From NCBI GenBank assembly GCA_014384025.1, contig JACNGQ010000411.1, positions 1 to 38,499 of the forward strand: a stretch of 38,499 nucleotides of DNA, written 5' to 3'. The first letter of the stretch is position 1, and each line of letters starts with the position of its first letter. This DNA comes from Planctomycetota bacterium (GTDB lineage Bacteria > Planctomycetota > Phycisphaerae > Sedimentisphaerales > Anaerobacaceae). Below, piece by piece: positions 19,375 to 26,874 of this stretch. The notes under the pieces are model-generated. The model was not told where the DNA came from. It ran no database searches and saw only the letters and a list, made by a program, of their open reading frames with translations. Both the position numbers and the translations under genes were made by a program.

Positions 19375-19808
19375 GTTTTCTCCATCTTTGTAAAATAATA
19401 TCCATAAACGAACTTGCTCATTCTTCGCTCTGTCAGTGAGACCATCTCAGCACTCCTTTGAGCTTCCCACTCAGCCCGTCAAACTGTCAGATACAGGCAA
19501 AAAAAACAAATAATATCGGCCTATACCAGTATTCAGTACACCGGGAAATCATCCTTTATACACCTTTTTAGTGAATTAAGCAATACAAAATTCTGTAATG
19601 ATTCAACTGCATTCACCGTAAATCGAACAATGAACGTCCGATTTGCAATTTGCCGAAAAATTAGCCCTTATACACCCCCTCCTGAAACTGCTAAAATAGC
19701 CAGTATTTTGCAGATTTCTCTTGATTTAACCGCAGTATTTTTATATAATGTACTATAAGATATTTTATGAAATTCTAATACTGTAAAAATGCCTTTTGGG
19801 AGGAGCGG
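19375..19808. other. Intergenic region between divergent nifJ and subtilisin genes
   Basis: 434 AT-rich bases. The right end holds the promoter listed separately for the plus-strand subtilisin gene. The minus-strand promoter of the oxidoreductase gene must also lie here but could not be placed. No RNA gene, repeat or further ORF was recognised. Confidence 0.5.
19721..19749 (+). promoter_or_regulatory. Sigma-70-type promoter of subtilisin gene
   Basis: TTGATT (19721-19726), a 17-base spacer and TATAAT (19744-19749) form a near-consensus housekeeping promoter. Transcription would begin near 19756, about 50 bases before the start codon, whose ribosome site is GGGAGGAG. Confidence 0.7.
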
Positions 19809-22343
19809 ATGATGAAAAAGCTGTATTCAGGTGCGCTGATCTTTTTTATACTTGGTTCAGTCTTAATCCAGGGAAGTATATCTGGGAGCCAAATCTTTGA
19901 AGAGGATCTGCCCCGTATGGGGCAAAAGTACGTTGCGGGTGAGTTTCTTGTAAAATTCAAGCCCAACGTTTCAGAACAAACCATAAACGCCTTAAATTCA
20001 TCTCATGGTGTTTCCTCTATCTATACGAGCCCATATACTGGCTTTAGAAGATTGAGGATGCCGGAGGGCAAGACAGTCGCCGACATGGTCGATATTTATC
20101 AGGCAAATACCAACGTCGTGCATGCCGAGGCAAACTATATTGCTTATGCCCTAAAGGCGCCAAGCGATGAACTGTATCCCCTTCAATGGCATCTGCAAAA
20201 TCCCCGCTATGGTGGCATTAGGGCCGAATCGGCCTGGACTATTTCCACCGGCTCAGGGGCAGTTGTTGCAATCCTTGATACCGGTATTGCCTACGAAAAT
20301 TACGGCGAAAAAAATCCCGCAGTCTCCGAAAGAAGCTATCAGCAGGCCCCGGATTTAGCCGGCACCTTTTTTGTGGCCGGTTATGATTTTGTTAATAATG
20401 ATGGACACCCCAATGATGATTCGTTCTCCGGACACGGCACCCACATAGCCGGAACTATTGCTCAAAATACTCACAACGGCATCGGGACGGCCGGAGTGGC
20501 CTTCAATGCCTATCTGATGCCGGTGAAGGTACTGGATGCTTACGGGACCGGAACATATTCCGAGATAGCCGAAGGTATTATTTGGGCAACGGAGAACGGT
20601 GCTCATGTGATTAACCTGGGGCTTGGAGGAAGTGAACCCTCAACGGTTTTAGAGGAGGCGATAGCTTACTCTTATAATCGTGGAGTAACAATAATAGCCG
20701 CAGCCGGTAATGATGGCATAGGCGGCGTCTGTTACCCTGCCGTTTACGATGATTACGTTATTGCTGTCGGCGCTACCCGTTACGATGAAACTTTGGCTTA
20801 TTACTCCAACCACGGACTCAGTCTGGATTTGGTTGCTCCCGGTGGTGACCTTAATGTTGACCAGAATGGAGATGATTACGGGGACGGGATTTTACAGCAG
20901 GCTTATAAGATAAGTGGATACGGCACAACATCGTGGGGTTACGGCTTTATGGAAGGCACTTCAATGGCTGCTGCACATGTCTCCGGGGTCGCTGCCTTAC
21001 TAATAGCCAACGGAAATGCCACCTCGCCGGCAGAAGTCAGGCAGGCATTAGAATTCACCGCCGAAGACAAGGGCGCAGCAGGCTGGGATATAAGATACGG
21101 CTGGGGAATAGTAGATGCTTATGCCGCCCTTCAATGGGTAGCCACACAACCAGGGCCGGGGCCAAGTCCGGGACCAGGACCCGGACCGGGGCCAAAGCCG
21201 CCGGGACCTCAATCCCTTAAAGCAGAGTTTACAGGGGAACCAACAATCGCCCCTAAAAACACGGCGGTACAATTTAACAGTCAAGCCACAGGAAGTATAA
21301 CCAGTTGGCTGTGGAATTTCGGTGATGGAACAACATCAATCGATCCGAATCCGTCTCATACATATACAGACGCACGTACATACAATGTGAGCCTGACGGT
21401 AACAGGGCCAGACGGCTCGGATACAGAAACCAAGAGCAGGTTTATCCAACTGTTTACACCTTCAGTTCCTACTGCAGACTTTACAAGAGAGCCCATAAGC
21501 ATCAATTCACCCATGACTGTACAATTCACTGACACGTCCACTTGTCCGGCGTCTCTTATCAATCATGAAAACGGCGCGATTTACACCACTTCGATAGAAT
21601 CAGCATCCTATGGAGGTATTACAACCTGGACGTGGGACTTCGGCGATGGAACAACATCAAATGATCGGAACCCAGTTCATACGTACCAGGGTACCGGTGT
21701 TTACACGGTGAGTTTGAGAGTAGTTGGCCCGAGAGGAAATGATTCCATAACAAGGATGGATTACATTCAACTGACAATGCCTTCGGTTCCTATAGCGAAC
21801 TTTACGGCAAAGCCAAGAAGCGGCAACGGTCCTCTGGTCGTGCAATTCAACGACACTTCCTCAGGGCATGTCTCCAGCCGGCATTGGGACTTCGGCGACG
21901 GGACAACTTCAACCGAGCAAAATCCGGTCCACATATATACGTACAAGAACACCCCAGATTATACCGTCAGCTTAAGTGTAACAGGCATGGGTGGCTCAGA
22001 CACTGAAACCAAGACGAACTACATCCATCTGAACACCCCGCCAATACGGGTAAATATCGCCATGTCTAAGAATGCCGTTTTCCGGAACTGGTACGAAGTA
22101 ACCGCAGGGCTCACAATTACACAGAACGACCCGACAGGACTGCCCATCGGCGGAGCAACCGTAGAGGGAACATGGAGCGGAGGTCACAGTGGAGCTGTCT
22201 CCGGCGTCACAAATGCAAATGGCGGAATCAGCTTCAAAACACCATGGGTAAGCAGTACGGTTACGTTCACAATCAATAAAGTGATTATAGGCAGTAAAGA
22301 GCATGACTTTGCCGGAACAAGAAGTACTTCAATAGGAATTTAA
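19809..22343 (+). CDS. Secreted subtilisin-family (S8) protease with three PKD domains
   Basis: 844 residues. GGAGG lies 5 bases before the ATG at 19809 and 8 before the next codon, also ATG, so either may be used. A signal peptide is followed by an S8 propeptide (AGEFLVKFKPNVSEQ ... NVVHAEANYIAYAL, about 43-120). The protease domain has the full triad: Asp157 (VAILDTGIA), His209 (SGHGTHIAGT) and Ser385 (GTSMAAAHVSGVAAL), plus the oxyanion Asn in AAAGNDG. A Pro-Gly linker (GPGPSPGPGPGPGPKPPGP) leads to three PKD domains at about 470-545, 550-655 and 660-740, each with W.FGDGTTS and NP.H.Y motifs. An approximately 100-residue beta-rich C-terminal domain follows. The protein should be active outside the cell, with the PKD units as spacers or binding modules. 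No dockerin or PEP-CTERM tail is present. Confidence 0.95.
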   Translation: MMKKLYSGALIFFILGSVLIQGSISGSQIFEEDLPRMGQKYVAGEFLVKFKPNVSEQTINALNSSHGVSSIYTSPYTGFRRLRMPEGKTVADMVDIYQANTNVVHAEANYIAYALKAPSDELYPLQWHLQNPRYGGIRAESAWTISTGSGAVVAILDTGIAYENYGEKNPAVSERSYQQAPDLAGTFFVAGYDFVNNDGHPNDDSFSGHGTHIAGTIAQNTHNGIGTAGVAFNAYLMPVKVLDAYGTGTYSEIAEGIIWATENGAHVINLGLGGSEPSTVLEEAIAYSYNRGVTIIAAAGNDGIGGVCYPAVYDDYVIAVGATRYDETLAYYSNHGLSLDLVAPGGDLNVDQNGDDYGDGILQQAYKISGYGTTSWGYGFMEGTSMAAAHVSGVAALLIANGNATSPAEVRQALEFTAEDKGAAGWDIRYGWGIVDAYAALQWVATQPGPGPSPGPGPGPGPKPPGPQSLKAEFTGEPTIAPKNTAVQFNSQATGSITSWLWNFGDGTTSIDPNPSHTYTDARTYNVSLTVTGPDGSDTETKSRFIQLFTPSVPTADFTREPISINSPMTVQFTDTSTCPASLINHENGAIYTTSIESASYGGITTWTWDFGDGTTSNDRNPVHTYQGTGVYTVSLRVVGPRGNDSITRMDYIQLTMPSVPIANFTAKPRSGNGPLVVQFNDTSSGHVSSRHWDFGDGTTSTEQNPVHIYTYKNTPDYTVSLSVTGMGGSDTETKTNYIHLNTPPIRVNIAMSKNAVFRNWYEVTAGLTITQNDPTGLPIGGATVEGTWSGGHSGAVSGVTNANGGISFKTPWVSSTVTFTINKVIIGSKEHDFAGTRSTSIGI

Positions 22344-22369
22344 AAAGACAAGAGATATCGTACAAAAAT

Positions 22370-22420
22370 AATCCCTCGATAATGGAGCATAAAACTCCGG
22401 TTTATCGAGGGATTTTATTT
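22370..22420. terminator. Bidirectional intrinsic terminator
   Basis: A thirteen-base-pair stem (22370-22382 with 22402-22414, core ATCCCTCGAT / ATCGAGGGAT) enclosing a smaller GGAG/CTCC hairpin. T-rich tracts follow on both strands (TTTATTTT on plus, TATTTTTG on minus). It sits between the convergent subtilisin and zinc-ribbon genes and can end both transcripts. Confidence 0.88.
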
Positions 22421-22587
22421 TATACAGTACTGTCAGATGATATTTCTGGGATCTTTACGCCTGTCGGAATTACGTCTATGGTGAATATCTATATTCAGAA
22501 CTAAATATAGACTCCAATCACAACTTTAAACCAAATTCCAGCTTTCGCAACAAAACCGGAACGAATGGATTATTTTGCCACAGGAAA

Positions 22588-23115
22588 CTAAAAAGCTCCC
22601 CAATCCTGCTTTCCCGGAATGTAGTAGCTCGGACAAATAAAGCGGAACATATTTGAAATCTTCAGCAACTTATTGAGCTTAGCCTTGTCTTCTGCTTCCA
22701 TCGCGGCCAATTCGCCACCAAAGACTTCCGAGAAATATTCTTCGGCCGCTTTGTGTCTTTCCTCTTCCGTATTGAAAAGGCTGCGAATTTTATTCAACTC
22801 ACCGGCATCCAGCCAAAAACCTGCACAGCCAGGGCACTCATCAACCTCGACTTTCTTTTTAACACTGAAGAAGTGCCGCATCATTACAATATCATCACAG
22901 GACGGACACTTCAATCTTTTTGTATGGTCGATAACAATACTTTCATCCTGCTCTATATCTAATAGAGCCTCACCAGCGGACTCGTGTGGTTCATCGAATT
23001 TCTGTATCTCAAAATTATCAAACCAGATGCCGCCACAGCCGCCCTGGCATACATCAACCACCACATCCGCTACGGTCTTTTCCTGTAATATATTTCCACA
23101 AGCAGGACAGTTCAT
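22588..23115 (-). CDS. Double zinc-ribbon protein (zf-TFIIB type)
   Basis: 175 residues from the ATG at 23115 (ten bases after GGAGG); an ATG two codons upstream is only four bases from that site. Two TFIIB-type zinc ribbons are visible. The first has CPACG near the N-terminus with CQGGCGGIWFDNFEI about 20 residues later. The second has CPSCD with CPGCAGFWLDAGEL. The GxWxDxxEL ending is the hallmark of the zf-TFIIB family of small bacterial proteins of unknown function. A helical, charged C-terminal part follows, with IRSLFNTEEERHKAAEEYF and a short aromatic tail. It is last in the minus-strand pyrimidine operon, 67 bases after the NYN gene. A regulatory or nucleic-acid-binding role is possible but not shown. 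Confidence 0.85.
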   Translation of the reverse strand: MNCPACGNILQEKTVADVVVDVCQGGCGGIWFDNFEIQKFDEPHESAGEALLDIEQDESIVIDHTKRLKCPSCDDIVMMRHFFSVKKKVEVDECPGCAGFWLDAGELNKIRSLFNTEEERHKAAEEYFSEVFGGELAAMEAEDKAKLNKLLKISNMFRFICPSYYIPGKQDWGAF

Positions 23116-23188
23116 AATCATTTATCCTCCCAAAAAGGGTAATAATACACTTTCACAATGTTCATCGGCATATATCGTCAAACAAACG

Positions 23189-23665
23189 CTATTGCTCAAG
23201 ACCAAAAATCTCAAGCCATTGCCCGGTTTCGCTCTCGCTTAATCCTCGGCGTTTAGCTGCCGGCTCTTTTGTCATTTTTTTTCGACTCAATTGTTTCTGC
23301 ATATTATTCCAGAAAACCTCCGACTTTATCGAAGTTGCTTTTCTGGCCCGGGCTGCTTTTCGCAATCTCCGGTCGCTGCTGACAATTTTCAACCTTCTTG
23401 GTGCTGTGTTTATGCTTATTTTGTCCTCGATTACAGTATCAGTATCGGTACCTAAGCCTGCAAAAAAGACCTCCAGATTACTAATATCTTCGAATCCGCT
23501 TTTATCAGGGGGCCCGATACCGTCAAAAATAATTTCACCGCTTTGGCCCGTAAGCTTCAAATAACTACCGATAATATGACACAACTGAACATCACTTATT
23601 GGTCCGGAACCCGGTCCATCTTTTTGAACTGAGTGCAACAGATTATGACCATCAATAAAAAACAT
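23189..23665 (-). CDS. NYN (PIN-like) domain protein, YacP-like putative RNase
   Basis: 158 residues. It starts with FFIDGHNLLHSVQ, the NYN/PIN entry motif with the metal-binding Asp and the GHN turn. EIIFDG follows near 45, and a late acidic motif, VSSDRRLRKAARA, near 95-105. This is the layout of YacP/Rae1-type nucleases, which are Mg-dependent endoribonucleases acting on mRNA or at the ribosome. The C-terminal third is basic and has no further domain. The ATG at 23665 lacks an obvious ribosome site and lies 38 bases after pyrC on the same strand, so it is probably cotranscribed with the pyrimidine genes. Activity is inferred from family. Confidence 0.82.
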   Translation of the reverse strand: MFFIDGHNLLHSVQKDGPGSGPISDVQLCHIIGSYLKLTGQSGEIIFDGIGPPDKSGFEDISNLEVFFAGLGTDTDTVIEDKISINTAPRRLKIVSSDRRLRKAARARKATSIKSEVFWNNMQKQLSRKKMTKEPAAKRRGLSESETGQWLEIFGLEQ

Positions 23666-23703
23666 GATTCAAAATGCGTGTACTTTGAACTCTCAACTAC
23701 TAA

Positions 23704-24990
23704 CTATCGGCTCTTGGATTCAAACCTTATCTCACCGCCGACGATTGTTGTCTCAACCTTGCCTTTGACTTTCCAGCCGTGATATGGGCAGTTCCTGCTC
23801 TTGGAACGGAATGTGTTTACGTCAATCTCATACTCAGCATTCGGGTCGATAATAGTAACATCTGCCTGTTTGCCCCTACCAAGTGTACCCTTATCTACAC
23901 CGATTATCTTTGCCGGCTTTTCCGCCATCAAACGAATCAATCCGGGCCAGTCCAGAATACCCGGCTCAATCAGTGCTTTAACGTAAAGACCTAATGCACA
24001 TTCCAGAGACGCTATACCGAAAGGAGCAGTCAAAAATTCCAGTTCCTTTTCACTTTGCAGGTGCGGTGCATGGTCGGTTGCCAGTGCATCTATAAGGCCT
24101 TCGGCAATAGCCTGCTTCAGGGCTTCAACATCTTTTTCCGTCCGCAGAGGCGGGTTTACCTTATAGTTGGTATCATACTCGGCACAACATTGCTCAGTTA
24201 AAAGTAAATGATGCGGTGCTACCTCACAGGTAATCGGCAGAGAATCTTTTTTGGCGGCTCTTATCAGTTCGACCGACCCGGCTGTCGATATATGCTGAAC
24301 GTGGTAACGAACCTCGGCCTTTTTAATAAGCTGAATATCGCGCCAGAGTATCATCTCTTCCGCCAATGGGTCTATCCCAGGTAAACCCAGTATAGTCGAA
24401 TAGTAGCCGGAGTTCATTACACCATTGCCTGTAAAATTTTCAGCCTGACAATGCTGGGCCACAACCACATCGAACATAGCAGCATATTTCAAAGCCCGCA
24501 GCATAACAGCCGCGTCCTGCACCCCCCTGCCGTCATCGGTAAATCCAACCGCCCCTGCCTCTGCCATAAATCCCATCTCGGCAAGTTCAACACCCTGCAG
24601 TCCTTTTGTTATGGCTCCCATTGTATAGACATGGGTTTTTCTGGTTTGCCTGCCCTTTCGATGGATGTATTCGACATCGGTTTCATTTTCGATAACAGGA
24701 TTGGTGTTCGGCATACAGACTACCGAAGTGAAACCTGCCGCTAAAGCCGCTGCTGAACCACTTGCTATTGTTTCTTCCTCTTCATCGCCCGGTTCACGAA
24801 AATGAACGTGGATATCAATCAAACCTGGTACGACTAACTTGCCGGCCGCATCGATAACCGTCTGTACAGGTTTATCGACTTTGCCCACCTCTGCAATCTT
24901 TTCATCGACGATAAGCACATCACATTTTTTATCGATGCCGTTCGCAGGGTCTATTACCCGCCCATTTTTTATCAATAATTCGGAACTCAT
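23704..24990 (-). CDS. pyrC: Dihydroorotase
   Basis: 428 residues from the ATG at 24990; the frame also allows a TTG at 25011, but that would add a non-conserved leader. The enzyme closes carbamoyl aspartate to dihydroorotate in de novo pyrimidine synthesis. Zinc ligands are visible in DIHVHFREPGDE, and the type I signature GAVGFTDDGRGVQD follows. Further metal and active-site regions are QHCQAE, EVAPHHLLLTE and the conserved LATDHAPH with its catalytic Asp. APFGIASLECALGLYVKAL follows, as in class I enzymes. It directly follows pyrB (24 bases) in the order pyrR-pyrB-pyrC, common in Gram-positives and some other phyla. No Shine-Dalgarno is apparent, suggesting coupling to pyrB translation. 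Confidence 0.95.
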   Translation of the reverse strand: MSSELLIKNGRVIDPANGIDKKCDVLIVDEKIAEVGKVDKPVQTVIDAAGKLVVPGLIDIHVHFREPGDEEEETIASGSAAALAAGFTSVVCMPNTNPVIENETDVEYIHRKGRQTRKTHVYTMGAITKGLQGVELAEMGFMAEAGAVGFTDDGRGVQDAAVMLRALKYAAMFDVVVAQHCQAENFTGNGVMNSGYYSTILGLPGIDPLAEEMILWRDIQLIKKAEVRYHVQHISTAGSVELIRAAKKDSLPITCEVAPHHLLLTEQCCAEYDTNYKVNPPLRTEKDVEALKQAIAEGLIDALATDHAPHLQSEKELEFLTAPFGIASLECALGLYVKALIEPGILDWPGLIRLMAEKPAKIIGVDKGTLGRGKQADVTIIDPNAEYEIDVNTFRSKSRNCPYHGWKVKGKVETTIVGGEIRFESKSR

Positions 24991-25014
24991 ATTAATATAA
25001 TAACTTATCAATAA

Positions 25015-25974
25015 TCATTTTTGTTGTGCTGCCGCCTGGTTGACCAGGAACAAAACTGCCATTCTTACAGCCAGACCGTTGGTAACCTGCTCTAAAATAA
25101 CACTATTGCGGCCGTCAGCTACTTCGCTTTCTATCTCCAGTCCTCTGTTAATCGGCCCGGGATGCATAACTAAAATATCAGGTTTGGCCCTTTTCATACG
25201 TTCAACAGTCAGTCCGAAATAATGCGAATATTCTCGTATCGAAGGAAAAGGATTTCCTCCCAGACGCTCAAACTGAATCCGCAGCATATTTATTACATCG
25301 ACCTTTTCAATAACCTCATCAAGGCTGTAGCTTACTTTAACAGGCAATTGTCTTACCTGTGGGGGCATAAGTGTCGGCGGGCCAACAAATATAATCTCTG
25401 CACCGAGTTTTGTCATCGCCCACATATCACTGCGGGCCACCCGCGAGTGCGCTATGTCACCGACAATCGCTATCTTCAATCCTTCAAGAGTGCCCTTTAT
25501 TTTGCGGATAGTATAGGTATCCAAAAGACCTTGTGTAGGATGCTCACAGAATCCGTCGCCGGCATTTACCACGCAGGCATTGATATTCCTGCTTAAAAAT
25601 TTCGGCGCGCCGCCGGCATTATGACGAACCACAACTATGTCAATCCCCAGCGCCTCCAGGTTTCTGGCCGTATCCAAAAGAGACTCGCCCTTACTGACAG
25701 AACTTGTCTTCTTGGTGAATTCGATAATATCTGCACTTAACCGATTTGCGGCCAGGGAAAAGCTGTTCCGTGTCCGCGTACTGTCTTCAAAAAAAAGGTT
25801 TACAACAACTTTGCCGCGTAAAGGCGGGGCCTTTTTGACCGCTCGGGTACTTATCTGCTCAAAACCTTCGGCTGTATCAAGAATGTAAGTAATCTCCTCG
25901 GCACTAAGCTCCCGCAGGCCAAGTAAGTGTTTGCGATGCCACTTGATTTCTTTACTTTTTCTTTTCAACGCCAT
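25015..25974 (-). CDS. pyrB: Aspartate carbamoyltransferase catalytic subunit
   Basis: 319 residues, full length for the catalytic chain, which joins carbamoyl phosphate and aspartate in the first committed pyrimidine step. The carbamoyl-phosphate site FFEDSTRTRNSF is near residue 60. KGESLLDTARNLEAL follows, then HPTQGLLDTYTI near 145, GDIAHSRVARSD near 172 and the C-terminal HPGPINRGLEI that binds both substrates. No regulatory chain (pyrI) is encoded nearby, in keeping with a pyrR-type operon. It is 79 bases downstream of pyrR, with no terminator hairpin between them. Confidence 0.96.
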   Translation of the reverse strand: MALKRKSKEIKWHRKHLLGLRELSAEEITYILDTAEGFEQISTRAVKKAPPLRGKVVVNLFFEDSTRTRNSFSLAANRLSADIIEFTKKTSSVSKGESLLDTARNLEALGIDIVVVRHNAGGAPKFLSRNINACVVNAGDGFCEHPTQGLLDTYTIRKIKGTLEGLKIAIVGDIAHSRVARSDMWAMTKLGAEIIFVGPPTLMPPQVRQLPVKVSYSLDEVIEKVDVINMLRIQFERLGGNPFPSIREYSHYFGLTVERMKRAKPDILVMHPGPINRGLEIESEVADGRNSVILEQVTNGLAVRMAVLFLVNQAAAQQK

Positions 25975-26053
25975 AGTTTTGTATATGTATATCTGAGTAT
26001 ATGAATTAATGCGAAACTTATCTTATAATTTTCTCAGTAATGCACACAATCAT

Positions 26054-26581
26054 TTACTCAATAACTACTTCATCTTTTCCGTCTGACTCAACAAGATTGA
26101 CCTGAACTAATGTACCCGGTGAGGTATCGGCCTTGTAGCCTGCGTAATCAGCCTGTATCGGAAACTCCCTGCCGGCCCTTTCAACAAGAACAGCCAGTCT
26201 TATCGCCTTTGGCCTGCCCAAATCTATAAGGGCATCCATCGCCGCCCTCGCTGAGCGACCCGTATATAAAACATCATCAACCAGAATAATGATTTTATCG
26301 TCAACGTCAAATCCGATTTCTGTAGTGCGAACCAGCGGTTGGGTGGTAACATGAGGCGAGTTTAGGTCATCACGATAAAGAGTTATATCCAGAGTTCCGC
26401 ACGGAACATCCTTGCCGAGCTTTTGCGATAGTTGGCCCGATAACCTTTGAGCAAGGACCTCTCCCCTGCTGCGGATGCCGATTACTGCAATATCCTGCTC
26501 AACCGGCGTTTCAGAAAGAATACGATCCCTAAGCTCATTGAGAACCTGCTCGATTTGTCCCGAATCTAAAATTACTTTCAT
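26054..26581 (-). CDS. pyrR: PyrR-type pyrimidine regulator / uracil phosphoribosyltransferase
   Basis: 175 residues, typical for PyrR. The PRPP-binding motif IILVDDVLYTGRSARAA lies near 100-115, preceded by GIRSRGEVLAQRL and the hallmark DITLYRDDL near 65-72. AVLVERAGREFPIQADYAG follows. In Bacillus the protein binds UMP and folds pyr mRNA to end transcription early, and it also has uracil phosphoribosyltransferase activity. Here it heads pyrR-pyrB-pyrC. No attenuator hairpin with T-run was seen either in the short upstream leader or between pyrR and pyrB, so RNA-based control is not supported by the sequence; enzymatic or other regulation is possible. Confidence 0.92.
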   Translation of the reverse strand: MKVILDSGQIEQVLNELRDRILSETPVEQDIAVIGIRSRGEVLAQRLSGQLSQKLGKDVPCGTLDITLYRDDLNSPHVTTQPLVRTTEIGFDVDDKIIILVDDVLYTGRSARAAMDALIDLGRPKAIRLAVLVERAGREFPIQADYAGYKADTSPGTLVQVNLVESDGKDEVVIE

Positions 26582-26628
26582 AATTAAAAGGAACCACTAA
26601 TCTAAGACCAATCTTCAATATCGCATCG

Positions 26629-26657
26629 AGTATAGCAATTGCAACAGATAAAGGCAA
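26629..26657 (-). promoter_or_regulatory. Probable promoter of the pyr operon
   Basis: On the minus strand, TTGCCT (26657-26652), a 17-base spacer and TATACT (26634-26629) form a fair sigma-70-type promoter. Transcription would begin near 26622, leaving a leader of only about 40 bases before pyrR. Confidence 0.45.
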
Positions 26658-26736
26658 GACTTCTCAATAAGTTTTCCTGAACCGCCCTTTTAATGCTAAA
26701 AACCATAATATTACTGGAACATCACAGATAATTTGC

Positions 26737-26765
26737 TTGAAAACAAATACGTTTTATGGTATTAT
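26737..26765 (+). promoter_or_regulatory. Promoter of the dockerin/subtilisin-fold gene
   Basis: TTGAAA (26737-26742), a 17-base spacer and TATTAT (26760-26765) give a strong sigma-70-like promoter. Transcription would begin near 26772, leaving a leader of about 100 bases that contains the structured element described next. It is back-to-back with the pyr promoter. Confidence 0.65.
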
Positions 26766-26804
26766 AAAAAGAGTTTGCAACATGCAGACAGATAAATAGC
26801 AACT

Positions 26805-26865
26805 ATGGAGGTTGGCAATCGGGGGAGCATTTATGTTCCTGTTGGTTTTTTAGCGCCACCTCTGG
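26805..26865 (+). promoter_or_regulatory. Structured 5' leader with a six-codon mini-ORF
   Basis: GAGGTTGGC (26808-26816) can pair with GCCACCTC (26855-26862), leaving one bulged T. Inside this closing stem GGAGCA (26824-26829) pairs with TGTTCC (26834-26839) around a TTTA loop. A six-codon frame (MFLLVF, 26833-26853) starts within the inner hairpin behind GGGGGAG, a far better ribosome site than that of the main gene at 26875. This could be a regulatory leader or a leader peptide. It matches no riboswitch class that I recognise. Confidence 0.35.
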
Positions 26866-26874
26866 AATTAAGAA

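Noticed and set aside
26811-26829. Sigma-54-like box TTGGCAATCGGGGGAGCA upstream of the dockerin gene
   Set aside because: The GG and GC elements are one base too far apart for a -24/-12 promoter and the TTGC half is absent; a good sigma-70 promoter lies just upstream.
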